64,000 nucleotides of DNA from Flavobacteriales bacterium (GCA_020635855.1 JACJYZ010000002.1:496001-560000), one strand, 5' to 3'; positions 15,596 to 24,262 are shown, numbered from the stretch's first letter. Numbers and translations are program-made. Notes: a model not told the origin generated them from the letters alone.

Positions 15596-15637
15596 CAGTT
15601 TTTTACCTTGAAAGCTAGCTTTCAAGGTAAAAAACTG
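15596..15637. repeat. 42-bp perfect palindrome in the right end of element C
   Basis: The arms CAGTTTTTTACCTTGAAAGCT (15596-15616) and its exact reverse complement (15617-15637) meet with no spacer. It lies between orfA and the right terminus of the IS. It could extrude as a cruciform, or act as a transcription block that insulates orfA from outside promoters. That role is inferred. Confidence 0.9.
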
Positions 15638-15648
15638 TGACTAAACTA

Positions 15649-16539
15649 TTGTACCTTAACAGTCCGAATTTTGCTTACGCTGGACAAGTGAACACCAACT
15701 TCTGGCAGGGAATCTATAAATCTGCCACCGAATACGCCGCATACTATATCTCCGGATGGATCATCAAATTCTTCCCTTATATCAAGGAGCGCAACTTCGA
15801 AGAAATGGAATACGACGAGGAAATGGGGGGCTCGCGTGTATCGGAAGAGCTGAAGCCAAATGAATTTCTACAAGGAGATCGCTACCTGCTGTCCACCCTC
15901 TCCACCGATAACTTTCCCTCGGGCATTGCCAGCATACCCGTGACATGGGAAGATTATTTCAACAACACCACCCGGAAAATGGAAGTGTTCGCCGGATTCA
16001 TGACCATCCGCCAATACCCCGACAAAAGCCTTCAGCCCGACATCACCTGGGCTGTATGTGACGCGGATGCCCCGCCCGTGAAGGAGGAAGGGTTCAGCAG
16101 CGGATGGCAGGCAATGGAGCATGACCCGGGCGACTGGGTGCCTAGGGTTGTTGAAGTGCCCGAAAAACCTGCCGTATACGACATCAAGCGTTTCAAGACT
16201 TCCGCACCGTCATTGATATTTGTAAGCAAAATTATCCGCGACTCCCTCGTCCGCCACCCGGAATTTCCGTCGGCGCTCTACACAGGAGATACGCTTCAGG
16301 TGCTGGTCCTCTCCAATGGCAAGGTGGCGGAAGCACATCTCAAACAACATACCGGTCATCCGGAACTGGAAGCATTCATCACCCGGGTGATCCGACACCT
16401 GCCAAACGCCTGGTTCCCGGCGCTGGACAAGCTTGTCAATGTGCTGGATGTGATGGATGATGAAGTATCGTCGGATGGAGAACCGCTTCACGAGAAGCTT
16501 ATCAAGGCGAACAGCCGGGTGAACGTGGTGTTGCCGTAA
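15649..16539 (+). pseudogene. DUF4419-domain protein, 5'-truncated by IS
   Basis: About 296 residues of the C-terminal part remain. It begins LYLNSPNFAYAGQVNTNFW directly at the IS end and continues with IYKSATEYAAYYISGWIIKF and FPSGIASIPVTWEDYF, which are typical of the DUF4419 family. The family's usual N-terminal part is missing. There is no start codon outside the IS, so the gene is probably dead unless read from the IS. Function of the family is unknown. Base composition is clearly higher in GC than the cassette genes to the left. Confidence 0.72.
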
Positions 16540-16556
16540 TTAAAAGGACGAAATGT

Positions 16557-16626
16557 GTCTACAATCTCAAGTCTCACATCTATCATCCTTTTTACTAACG
16601 ACTAAAGACTTACGACTAACGACTAA
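16557..16626. repeat. Degenerate 'cgtaagtctttagtcgttag' repeat tract
   Basis: Short, related words (ctcaagtctcacatctatc, then actaaagacttacgactaac) fill this gap. The same words recur at about 17,708-17,740, 17,985-18,015, 24,818-24,850, 24,977-25,044 and 26,827-26,913, in both orientations. No gene is seen. This is intergenic repeat material of unknown function. Confidence 0.7.
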
Positions 16627-17492
16627 GGTTTACACTCCGCTATCTCATCCCTGCCCGGTGAGGTGATGATCGGTTTGAGCGTGGCTCCGTCCGGTGAGGC
16701 GAACCAGATATCGGAGTTGCCATCGGTACTTTTGGTGAAAGCGATCCATTTTCCGTCCGGCGTCCACCGCGGCCAGCGGTTGTCTTCCTTTCCCGCGGTG
16801 ATGTTGGTCAGGCCGGAGCCATCGACTTCCATTACATAAACGTCGCACTTGCCCTGGTTACAGCTGTGAAAGGCGATCTGACTTCCGTCCGGCGACCAGT
16901 CGGGCAAACCGTTGAATGCATGCATGTGGGTGAGCTGAACAGGTGTCAATGAAGACAGCTCAATGCGGAAGATCTCCGCCATGCCGGCTGGGTGGTTGGG
17001 ACCCGGTTTCTGGGTTTGGATGGCCGCAACGACGCTCGTCTCGTCCGGAGAAAATTTTGCGCCGGCTTCGAAGAAATCGTTGTCGGTTAGTCGGGTGTAG
17101 GTTTGGGTGGGGATGTCATACACATACAACTCGCCCTTTGCATGGTGTATTCTGGATGCTACCAAAAGTTTTTTCTTGTTCCGGGATACGTCACACAGCG
17201 ATACCAGGGTGGAGTCATTGAGGACGGTGGATGTTTTTCCGTCGGCTACCACCAGGCGGCCGACCTGTCTTCCCTCCGGCAGAAACAGGGTATAGTAAAT
17301 CTCTGTACCGTCTGAAGTCCAGGTAAGTCCGTATTCCACATCCTTGGTTTGGGTAAGCTGGCGAACCTCTTTGCCGTTGATGTCGGTGAGGTAGATATCC
17401 GATTGCCCGTTGCGGTCCGACACAAAGGCCAGTTCGTAAACGTTGGAACAACCGTTTAGCAACACTACGAAAAGACAGGCTACCCACTTCAT
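16623..17492 (-). CDS. TolB-like PD40 beta-propeller lipoprotein
   Basis: About 289 residues from the ATG at 17492. The signal MKWVACLFVVLLNGC has a lipobox at the Cys, and the mature protein starts SNVYELAFVSDRNGQSDIYL. At least five WD40-like PD40 repeats follow, for example FVSDRNGQSDIYLTD, WSPDGSQIAFHSC, DVYVMEVDGSG and WTPDGKWIAFTKS. Such proteins form six-bladed propellers and often bind peptidoglycan or partner proteins at the membrane. The upstream in-frame ATG at 17516 would put eight polar residues before the signal, so 17492 is preferred. The partner is unknown. Confidence 0.83.
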   Translation of the reverse strand: MKWVACLFVVLLNGCSNVYELAFVSDRNGQSDIYLTDINGKEVRQLTQTKDVEYGLTWTSDGTEIYYTLFLPEGRQVGRLVVADGKTSTVLNDSTLVSLCDVSRNKKKLLVASRIHHAKGELYVYDIPTQTYTRLTDNDFFEAGAKFSPDETSVVAAIQTQKPGPNHPAGMAEIFRIELSSLTPVQLTHMHAFNGLPDWSPDGSQIAFHSCNQGKCDVYVMEVDGSGLTNITAGKEDNRWPRWTPDGKWIAFTKSTDGNSDIWFASPDGATLKPIITSPGRDEIAECKP

Positions 17493-17625
17493 GATCTGCA
17501 CTTGCGAATTCGACATTCCCTCAGCAACCCTTTACGGAGGAAGCTTTTAGGCACAGAGGTAATCCTTCAATTACAAAGATACGGGATATTTTGACGGGTT
17601 GCGAATTCGAAGTTCGTTTTTCGCT

Positions 17626-17651
17626 TCGCCCCCGTAGCCTTGGCGAAAGAG
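17626..17651 (-). repeat. 'ttcgccaaggctacgg' repeat, copy 1 (reverse)
   Basis: Reverse complement of the element seen at 26,538, 27,495 and 28,077 (core CGCCAAGGCTACGG). Occurs in the gap between genes. No function evident. Confidence 0.55.
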
Positions 17652-17743
17652 GGTTTATTTTTGGAGCGTTTGATAGATAATAGACTTTAGAATCCAGATG
17701 CCGGAAACAACTAACGACTAACGACTAAAGACTTACGACTCTT

Positions 17744-17930
17744 TGTGGCGTACCTACGGCACGCTTGATTTTCCACCCACCTTTCTTGCTACCAATGTGC
17801 TGCTCCGATGGAGCAGAAACCGTCGGCCAGGATCTAAAAACATCGGCCGGTGTCATGTTCCGTTAGGAACATTCCATTGGTGGATAAATGGTATAGTTGG
17901 AAATCATAGCGTTCCATCGGAACGCCACAA
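17744..17930 (+). repeat. Multi-hairpin repeat element, copy 1
   Basis: A 187-bp element bounded by the inverted ends TGTGGCGT and ACGCCACA. It contains four small hairpins: GCGTACC-TAC-GGCACGC, CTGCTCCGATGGAGCAG, ATGTTCCGTTAGGAACAT and GCGTTCCATCGGAACGC. An inner pair of arms, CTACCAATG and CATTGGTGG, encloses two of them. A second copy lies at 26,642-26,826 in reverse orientation, and a 32-bp part lies at 24,942-24,973. The conserved parts are the hairpins; the bases between them vary. Confidence 0.75.
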
Positions 17931-18089
17931 CGTTGAATGTTCTTAGGCCGCAGATAGCCGCAGATAATAGATGTGGTGTACAGCTAATGACTTATGACTA
18001 AAGACTTACGACTAATTTTTCCCCCTCCATTAAACCTCCCGTATTCCCCGCCGTCAAAGTCCCGACGCTTACAAACAAAAACCCCTACA

Positions 18090-18443
18090 ATGAAAAACAA
18101 CGGATGCGAATTCCTGAAACGCTCAGGATGGGCTGGAGCAGCCTCTTTCGTGCCGTTGGGAAATATGCTGGCAGGGAACCAGCAAGAGGGGAAGAATGAT
18201 CACACCGACACAACCATCCCGCTGCAGCTGACGCAAGCATCAGATGTAAGGGTGGACCTGTATGACCTGCAGGGAAGAAAGGTGGCCACAGTGAACTCCG
18301 GCAGGCTTGCGGCCGGTCAACACCAAATCATCTTGAATCTACCCTCACTTGGACTCTCAACTGCAAACTATGTGTATCAAGTGGAAATTCACAACGCCAA
18401 CGGAATTTTCAGGGATTGCAAGATGATGACCGCCGCTCAATAA
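18090..18443 (+). CDS. Small protein: Tat-like signal fused to T9SS sorting domain
   Basis: 117 residues from the ATG at 18090. The start MKNNGCEFLKRSGWAGAASF resembles the (R)xFLKRSGLAGAA signal of Tat-exported enzymes but lacks a clear RR pair. Residues 45-117 are a type A T9SS C-terminal sorting domain (VRVDLYDLQGRKVATVNSGR...AGQHQIILNL...YVYQVEIHNANG). Between them are only about 15 residues, so there is no functional domain. This looks like the two ends of a larger exported enzyme after an internal deletion. A terminator follows at 18470. Confidence 0.6.
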   Translation: MKNNGCEFLKRSGWAGAASFVPLGNMLAGNQQEGKNDHTDTTIPLQLTQASDVRVDLYDLQGRKVATVNSGRLAAGQHQIILNLPSLGLSTANYVYQVEIHNANGIFRDCKMMTAAQ

Positions 18444-18469
18444 CCACCAGCCCGTTCACTGTATCCTGA

Positions 18470-18517
18470 GAAGGGGAAGCCAGACACACACTGCCAGGGC
18501 TTCCCCTTCGTTTTTTT
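18470..18517 (+). terminator. Rho-independent terminator
   Basis: The arms GAAGGGGAAGCC and GGCTTCCCCTTC enclose a 16-base loop and are followed by seven T at 18511-18517. It ends transcription of the small sorting-domain gene before dgkA. Confidence 0.85.
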
Positions 18518-18550
18518 GCGTAGATTGATTCCGTTTTCCGGAATAAACAA

Positions 18551-18931
18551 ATGAAACACGGTAAGTTCTCCCTCCGCAAACGACTGGCAAGTTTCCGCTA
18601 TGCCTTCGCCGGTATCAAAGCGCTGATCCGGGATGAACACAACGCCCGCATTCACCTGGTGGCAACCCTGTGTGCTGTGGCCGCCGGTTTTTACTTCCGC
18701 ATTTCCTCTTTTGAATGGATGGCCGTGGCGATTGCAGTCGGACTTGTATTCATCACAGAAGCCATCAACACCGCCATCGAACAACTGGCCGATGTGGTTT
18801 CGCCCGGTAAGAACGACAGGATCGGTCGCATCAAAGATATCGCCGCCGCCGCGGTGCTCCTGTCCGCCATCACTGCTGCCGTCATCGGCCTGATTGTGTT
18901 CGGACCGAAGGTGGTGGCGTGGTTCCGTTAA
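18551..18931 (+). CDS. dgkA: Diacylglycerol kinase (DgkA family)
   Basis: 126 residues, the normal length of the small integral-membrane diacylglycerol/undecaprenol kinases. Three hydrophobic helices are visible. The signature ITEAINTAIEQLADVVSP (about residues 67-84) and KDIAAAAVLL hold the conserved Glu, Asn and Asp residues. The enzyme phosphorylates a lipid alcohol in the inner membrane with ATP. In this phylum it could act on undecaprenol as well as diacylglycerol. Confidence 0.88.
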   Translation: MKHGKFSLRKRLASFRYAFAGIKALIRDEHNARIHLVATLCAVAAGFYFRISSFEWMAVAIAVGLVFITEAINTAIEQLADVVSPGKNDRIGRIKDIAAAAVLLSAITAAVIGLIVFGPKVVAWFR

Positions 18932-18973
18932 CTGTTTTTAACAAGGGTTGCCTTCAATTCGACACCCATTGGG

Positions 18974-19005
18974 TTGATATTTAATCACAGGTTCCGTTAC
19001 CTTTG
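18974..19005 (+). promoter_or_regulatory. Bacteroidota-type promoter for the gene at 19032
   Basis: TTG at 18974-18976 and TACCTTTG at 18998-19005 (TAnnTTTG) with a 21-bp spacer. The start codon lies 26 bp after the -7 element. Confidence 0.6.
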
Positions 19006-19031
19006 AACCATATACCAAACCCAAAGTGATC

Positions 19032-19475
19032 ATGGAACAACCCAATGCATTTCTCGAATTGGGTCAGGCGGAGAAGGAGATACTCCTCAAAGCACCCGCA
19101 CTGGTTTCGATCCTTGCCATTGGAGCCGGACAGAAGTTGGAGAAGGCACAGGAAAACGACGCCGTACAACTGACCCACCTGCGCACCTTTACGTCGGACC
19201 CCATCCTTCAACCTTATTATGCCGAGGTGGAGAAGGTGTTTCCCGTACAATTGAAGGAGCTGCAGAAGCAACACATTCCCCTGAATAATTTCAGCAGGAA
19301 TGCCCTTAAAATGCAGATTGCGGAAGTCAACCAACTGCTCGACCACATCGACCGTGAGTTTGCCGTACACCTCAGAAAAAGCCTCAACACTTTTTCCGAA
19401 CATGTACAAAAGGCAGATCGCAACGTGGTGGAGTATTTTGTGCTTCCCGCCAACGTGCCCGATATCCTGGATTGA
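19032..19475 (+). CDS. Hypothetical protein, helical
   Basis: 147 residues from the ATG at 19032; a GTG two codons upstream is less likely. The protein is acidic, soluble and mostly helical (for example EVEKVFPVQLKELQKQHIPL and RKSLNTFSEHVQKADRNVVE). No signal peptide or membrane segment is seen, and I do not recognise a family. It has its own promoter and no obvious operon partner. Confidence 0.72.
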   Translation: MEQPNAFLELGQAEKEILLKAPALVSILAIGAGQKLEKAQENDAVQLTHLRTFTSDPILQPYYAEVEKVFPVQLKELQKQHIPLNNFSRNALKMQIAEVNQLLDHIDREFAVHLRKSLNTFSEHVQKADRNVVEYFVLPANVPDILD

Positions 19476-19781
19476 TGTACATTCAATTTGGGTTTACCTG
19501 GGACCCCACCGCCTTAAACAGAGATTATTTTTGTCTGTCTGAATTCACCGGTTGGCGGAGAAAGCTGGTTTTACCTACGTGGCTGTTATTTTTTGCCACA
19601 AAGCCACTAAGGTGTATGGTGTGCTTCATCGATCATTTCTTTGTAAATCTTTGCGTCTTCGTGTCTTCGTGGCATACTCTTTCAGAAGGCGTTGCCTCTG
19701 GCAAAAAAAGCTGCCTTAATAGAAAAAGGATTCTTTACTCGGTTAACTTTACCGGACGGAATGTGATCCCCAAACAACCGG
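19476..19781. other. Intergenic region with degenerate repeat, no gene seen
   Basis: About 300 bp. Contains a string like ccacaaagccactaaggtgt (19598 onwards) and tttgcgtcttcgtgtcttcg (19651 onwards), which look like decayed intergenic repeat sequence. TAACTTTA near 19,744 may be the -7 element for the permease gene at 19782. Confidence 0.5.
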
Positions 19782-20993
19782 ATGTACTGGAAACTGGCAT
19801 GGCGTAACCTTTGGCGCAATCACCGGCGTACCATCATCACCCTTACTTCGGTGATGCTCGCGGTGGTGCTGGCCACCACCATGCGGTGCCTCCAGCTGGG
19901 TACCTACGATACCATGATCAACAACGTGGTCGGATACTATACCGGCTACCTCCAGCTGCAGGGAAACGACTACTGGGACACCCACTCCATTGATAAAGGA
20001 TTTACCTTCGATGCCCCCCTGCAACAACACCTCCGCTCCATCCGTCACATCCGGAGTTTTACCCCGCGCCTGGAAGCATACGTGCTGGCCAGCAGCGATA
20101 CCAAAACCAAAAGCGCCATGGTGGTGGGTACCGACCCGGCCATGGAAGACAGCGTAACACAACTCGGCGGTAAACTTATCAACGGCCGCTACTTTTCCGC
20201 AGATGACCGCTCCGTGATCATCGCGGAAGGCCTGGCCGATGTGCTGAAACTTCACACCGGCGATACCGTGGTCGTGCTCGGACAAGGATACCACGGCGCC
20301 AACGCGGCCGGCAAATACCCCATATCCGGCATTGTTCATTTCGGGGCTCCCGAACTCAACAAGGGCATGATTTACCTGCCCCTGAAAGAAGCCCAATGGC
20401 TCTTCGGCGGAGACGTGGTGACGTCGGTGGTGATGATGCTCGACAACCGCAACGACATCAACGGAGCACGCCATGCCCTTGAGACCGGTTTGCCCGAAGG
20501 CCTCACGGTGATGGATTGGAAAGAGATGATGCCCGACCTCGTACAGGCCATCCGTGCCGATAATTCCGGCGGTCTCATCATGGCCGGCGTACTTTACCTG
20601 ATCATCGCCTTCGGGTTGTTCGGTACCTTCCTGATGATGCTTGCCGAACGCCAGCATGAATTCGGGATCCTGATTTCCATCGGCATGCGGCACATCAGCA
20701 TCGTGCGTATGGTGCTGCTGGAAATCCTGTTGATCGGGGTGATCGGTACCGCCGCCGGTTTTGCCTTGAGCGTGCCCGTGGTATACTGGCTCCACGAAAA
20801 CCCGATCCGCTTTACCGGAGATGCGGCCCAGAGCTTCGCTGCGTACGGCTTCGAACCTGTGATGCGCGCTTCGCTTGATCCTTCCATCTTCACCGCACAG
20901 GCCGAACTCGTGCTGTGCATCACCCTGCTGCTGGCGCTTTATCCGCTGGCACGCATCCTCAAATTAAACGCACTTAAAGCCACCCGAAGCTAA
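19782..20993 (+). CDS. ABC transporter permease, FtsX/LolE-like
   Basis: 403 residues. A first transmembrane helix (RTIITLTSVMLAVVLATTM, about residues 15-33), a large periplasmic domain (MacB-PCD type, about 35-255) and three more helices near residues 265, 320 and 385. The opening YWKLAWRNLWRNHRRT is typical of FtsX-domain permeases. These proteins couple ATP hydrolysis in the cytoplasm to work on lipoproteins or substrates in the periplasm. A second permease follows two bases later, so they probably form a heterodimer. No ATPase gene is adjacent. Confidence 0.87.
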   Translation: MYWKLAWRNLWRNHRRTIITLTSVMLAVVLATTMRCLQLGTYDTMINNVVGYYTGYLQLQGNDYWDTHSIDKGFTFDAPLQQHLRSIRHIRSFTPRLEAYVLASSDTKTKSAMVVGTDPAMEDSVTQLGGKLINGRYFSADDRSVIIAEGLADVLKLHTGDTVVVLGQGYHGANAAGKYPISGIVHFGAPELNKGMIYLPLKEAQWLFGGDVVTSVVMMLDNRNDINGARHALETGLPEGLTVMDWKEMMPDLVQAIRADNSGGLIMAGVLYLIIAFGLFGTFLMMLAERQHEFGILISIGMRHISIVRMVLLEILLIGVIGTAAGFALSVPVVYWLHENPIRFTGDAAQSFAAYGFEPVMRASLDPSIFTAQAELVLCITLLLALYPLARILKLNALKATRS

Positions 20994-20995
20994 CC

Positions 20996-22216
20996 ATGAT
21001 GATGCTCAAAATAGCCTGGCGCAACATCTGGCGCAACCGCACCCGGAGCCTGGTGATCGTGGGCGCCGTGTCGGTGGGTATCTGGGCGGCTCTCTTCCTG
21101 ATCGCATTTTCATGGGGCATGAGCGCCCAACGGATCTCCGATGCCATCGAAAACCAGCTGGGCCATTTCCAGGTGCATCATCCCCAATTCAGGGATGAAG
21201 ATCAGGACCTGAAATACCGGTTGGAAAACGGCATGCAGCTCGCCGCCGACCTGCAGCGTGATCCCCGGGTGAAAGTCGCCACGGCGCGCCTGGTGGTGCC
21301 GGCACTGGCTGCGTCGTCGGTCACTAGCTCTGGCGTGGAACTCGATGGCATCGTGCCGGAAGAAGAACAACTGCTCACACACCTGGATCAGAAGCTGAAG
21401 GAAGGCACGTATTTCGAAGACATCCGACGGAATCCTGTCATCATCAGTAGCAAGCTGGCCGATATGCTCGACGTGAAGCTGCGTTCGAAGATCGTGCTCA
21501 GTTTCCAGGGACCGGAAAAGAACATCGTGGCTGCTGCCTTCCGTGTGGTGGGTGTATATCGATCGGCCAACAGCGGTTACGACAAGCTGCATGTGTTCGT
21601 GCGAAGAAGCGATTTGCAGGCGCTGGTGAACGATGATCAGATGGTGGATGAGGTGGCAGTCAAACTGAACAGCCTCGATTCTGTCAATGGTGTCCTCAGT
21701 GATTTCCGTAAAGTACATCCCGATGTACAGGCTGAATCGTGGGCCGATCTGGCACCCGATCTGAAGGTGCTCAACAGCGCGTTCGACCAGGGCATGCAGA
21801 TTTTTGTTTTCATCATCATGATGGCCCTCGCCTTCGGTATTGTGAATACCATGCTGATGGCCGTGCTGGAACGCATCCGCGAACTGGGCATCCTCATGGC
21901 GGTGGGCATGAACAAGGGCAGGGTCTTCCGGATGATCATGCTCGAGACCATCCTGCTCTCCTTGTGCGGAGCCCCGGTGGGCATCTTCGTTGCCTGGTTG
22001 TCGATTTACTGGTTCGGAACACATGGCATTGATCTGGCTGTGGTCGGACAAGGACTTGAGAGCTTCGGTTACGGAAGCATGGTGTACCCGTCCATCGCCT
22101 CCCACTTTTACGTGGACATTGTCGTACAGGTATTCGTGGTGGCCGTGCTTGCCGCCATCTACCCGGCCCTGAAAGCACTCCGCCTCAAACCCGTGGAAGC
22201 CATCCGCAAAATCTAA
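20996..22216 (+). CDS. ABC transporter permease, FtsX/LolC-like
   Basis: 406 residues with the same layout as its upstream neighbour: the start LKIAWRNIWRNRTRSLVIVG, one helix, a periplasmic domain of about 220 residues and three C-terminal helices (FVFIIMMALAFGIVNTMLMA, then MLETILLSLCGAPVGIFVAW, then VQVFVVAVLAAIYPALKAL). It ends ALRLKPVEAIRKI, a common FtsX-family ending. The start could also be the second or third ATG of the ATGATGATG string. It overlaps functionally with the preceding gene as a permease pair. Confidence 0.87.
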   Translation: MMMLKIAWRNIWRNRTRSLVIVGAVSVGIWAALFLIAFSWGMSAQRISDAIENQLGHFQVHHPQFRDEDQDLKYRLENGMQLAADLQRDPRVKVATARLVVPALAASSVTSSGVELDGIVPEEEQLLTHLDQKLKEGTYFEDIRRNPVIISSKLADMLDVKLRSKIVLSFQGPEKNIVAAAFRVVGVYRSANSGYDKLHVFVRRSDLQALVNDDQMVDEVAVKLNSLDSVNGVLSDFRKVHPDVQAESWADLAPDLKVLNSAFDQGMQIFVFIIMMALAFGIVNTMLMAVLERIRELGILMAVGMNKGRVFRMIMLETILLSLCGAPVGIFVAWLSIYWFGTHGIDLAVVGQGLESFGYGSMVYPSIASHFYVDIVVQVFVVAVLAAIYPALKALRLKPVEAIRKI

Positions 22217-22234
22217 ACCCCCAAGCATCCAATC

Positions 22235-22717
22235 ATGGAACCCAGGATCGAAACCCTGAAGGAAAAGAAACTCGTGGGCATGCACATCCGCATGTCATTG
22301 GCAGATAACCAAACGTTTGCGCTGTGGAGCGGATTCGGCCCCAGGAGAAGAGAAGTGAAAGCATTGAATACCGACCTTTTTTCCTTGCAGGTGTTCCCCC
22401 TCAGCTACGACTTCCACCGGTTTGATCCCCAGGCTTCTTTTGAAAAGTGGGCGGCTGCGGAGGTGGCATCGTTTGATGATGTGCCGGAGGGCATGGATAC
22501 CCTTGTTTTGCCGGAGGGCCTGTATGCCGTGTTCATCCACAAAGGACCGGCCAGCGAAGGTGAGCGGACTTTCCGTTATATCTTTCACACCTGGTTGCCG
22601 TCGTCGGGGTATATGCTGGACAACCGTCCGCATTTCGAACTCCTCGGCGCCAAATACAAAAACAACGAACCCGATTCGGAAGAGGAAGTGTGGATTCCGA
22701 TCCGGTCTTTGGAATGA
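22235..22717 (+). CDS. GyrI-like effector-binding domain protein
   Basis: 160 residues with the small-molecule-binding domain found in GyrI and AraC/BmrR-type regulators. It begins PRIETLKEKKLVGMHIRMSL, has an LFSLQVFPLSYDFHRFDPQA segment, and ends FELLGAKYKNNEPDSEEEVW with the acidic WIPI tail. There is no DNA-binding domain, so it is a stand-alone ligand-binding protein. It lies 18 bp behind the permease pair. Confidence 0.8.
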   Translation: MEPRIETLKEKKLVGMHIRMSLADNQTFALWSGFGPRRREVKALNTDLFSLQVFPLSYDFHRFDPQASFEKWAAAEVASFDDVPEGMDTLVLPEGLYAVFIHKGPASEGERTFRYIFHTWLPSSGYMLDNRPHFELLGAKYKNNEPDSEEEVWIPIRSLE

Positions 22718-22723
22718 AACAAC

Positions 22724-23191
22724 ATGGGTGATTATCGTTCGCGTCTGAAGGGGTGGTATGTGCATGCCGCGGTGTATCCGTCGATCGCCATGGTGGTTGT
22801 GTGTACGATTTATTCGGTCTGGAACAACCGCGACTACCAAAGCGAATGGCTGACTTCAATGGCTGTTGTTCGGATGATGTTTCTCTTTGCCCTTGTCTAC
22901 GGCGTATGGATGTGCCTGCTGGCCCTGCCCATGTGGTTGAATAAAAATGAAAGGGTACGCAACAACGGGCTCCTGAATACCATCACATGGTGGGGTTGCC
23001 CGCTTGGAAACTTCATGGCATGGACACTGTACGTGGTGCGGGTGATTCAAATGAAAAACGATTCCGCCTGGCCTGTCTTTATCTATGCCCTGATTTTGAA
23101 TCTTCCCTATATACTTTCCCTGGCCCGAACCTATGTGCAGCAACGGGCGGTGGCCATTGGTGAAATGAAACAAACGGGTTCCCTCCCGTAG
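22724..23191 (+). CDS. Four-helix membrane protein of unknown function
   Basis: 155 residues with four hydrophobic segments: YPSIAMVVVCTIYSVW, VVRMMFLFALVYGVWMCLLA, LGNFMAWTLYVVRVI and AWPVFIYALILNLPYILSLA. I do not recognise a family. It starts six bases after the GyrI-like gene, so they are probably co-transcribed. Confidence 0.7.
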   Translation: MGDYRSRLKGWYVHAAVYPSIAMVVVCTIYSVWNNRDYQSEWLTSMAVVRMMFLFALVYGVWMCLLALPMWLNKNERVRNNGLLNTITWWGCPLGNFMAWTLYVVRVIQMKNDSAWPVFIYALILNLPYILSLARTYVQQRAVAIGEMKQTGSLP

Positions 23192-23351
23192 CATCCGTTG
23201 AAATACCGATGCAAACCGGTTAACAATTTGTTCAGGAAAAAGTGGTGCATCGTACATGTGATTTGGGTATATTTATCAGGGGTTGATATTAACCCTTGAT
23301 CCACACTCCGCGCCTGAACCCGGCCGGAGCGATACACAAAACCACATTCCC

Positions 23352-24086
23352 ATGAAACTATCCAACAATACCATTCTCATTACCGGCGGTGCCACAGGTA
23401 TCGGCCTCGGCCTCACCGAACGCTTCATCCAGGAACACAACACCGTGATCATCTGCGGAAGACGTGAAGACCGGCTGAAGGAAGTTGCCGATCGCTTTCC
23501 TTCCGTGATCACACGCACCTGCGACCTGGCCGTTGCCTCCGAAAGAGAAGCGCTTTTTCAATGGATATCCGAGGCACATCCCGAACTGAACGTACTCATC
23601 AACAACGCCGGTATCCAGCAATGGATGCAGCTGCCCGACGATGATTTTTACCGCCGCGCCAAGGAAGAACTCGCCATCAATGTAGAAGCTCCGTTGCACC
23701 TGGCACACCTCTTCTCGAAACTGCCATCCCTGGATACCATTGTGAATGTGACATCCGGACTCTCATTTGTGCCGCTCGTAAAGGTACCGGTGTATTCCGC
23801 CACCAAGGCCTTCCTCCATTCCTTCACCCTTTCCCTCCGGGAAATGGTGCGTGACAAAAACATCGAGGTGATCGAAATGGTGCCTCCGGCACTCAACACC
23901 GACCTGGGTGGTGTGGGACTGCACGATGCCGCTCCTCCCGTAGGCGATTTCGTTGAAGCTATTTTCGACCAGTTGCAGCAGGGACAGGAACAACTCACCT
24001 ATGGCATGAGTGCAGCCGTGTCCAAAGCCGGACCGGAGGATCTCAAAAAAGCCTTCGAACGGATGAACATGGGGGTGCCTGCATAG
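23352..24086 (+). CDS. Short-chain dehydrogenase, DltE-like
   Basis: 244 residues from the ATG at 23352; the upstream frame has no sensible start. It shows TGGATGIGLGL (cofactor), NNAGIQQW near residue 87, a catalytic Ser (VNVTSGLSF) and YSATKAFLHSF (YxxxK). The sequence resembles the DltE-type SDRs of unknown substrate. A hairpin at 24124 follows. Confidence 0.85.
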   Translation: MKLSNNTILITGGATGIGLGLTERFIQEHNTVIICGRREDRLKEVADRFPSVITRTCDLAVASEREALFQWISEAHPELNVLINNAGIQQWMQLPDDDFYRRAKEELAINVEAPLHLAHLFSKLPSLDTIVNVTSGLSFVPLVKVPVYSATKAFLHSFTLSLREMVRDKNIEVIEMVPPALNTDLGGVGLHDAAPPVGDFVEAIFDQLQQGQEQLTYGMSAAVSKAGPEDLKKAFERMNMGVPA

Positions 24087-24123
24087 TCCGTAAACCCCGT
24101 TTGAAAACCGGATTCTATTTGTA

Positions 24124-24153
24124 AAAGGCAAGGTGTCTTCATACCTTGCCTTT
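24124..24153 (+). terminator. Possible terminator hairpin
   Basis: The arms AAAGGCAAGGT and ACCTTGCCTTT enclose a short loop. The T-run is short (TTTGTTGTGT), so termination strength is uncertain. Confidence 0.55.
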
Positions 24154-24262
24154 GTTGTGTCAAACCTATACGGAGGTGAACCACACGATCTTGTTGGCAT
24201 ACAAGCAACGCCCGTTGTTTGTCGCAGGGATGAATCATTGTTAACCCAAACCCAACAGCATC

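Larger units (their letters stand above)
14210..15648 (-). mobile_element. IS3-family element C (ends approximate)
   Basis: A roughly 1.4-kb element with orfA and orfB on the minus strand. Its outer ends resemble each other when read inwards (left TTTAAGTCATAGATTTAAC, right GTTTAGTCACAGTTTTTTAC), so the ends are placed within about five bases. No direct target duplication is visible. Its left side lies in the truncated PEGA cassette and its right side in a truncated DUF4419 gene. That points to an IS-mediated deletion that removed DNA on at least one side. Confidence 0.8.
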
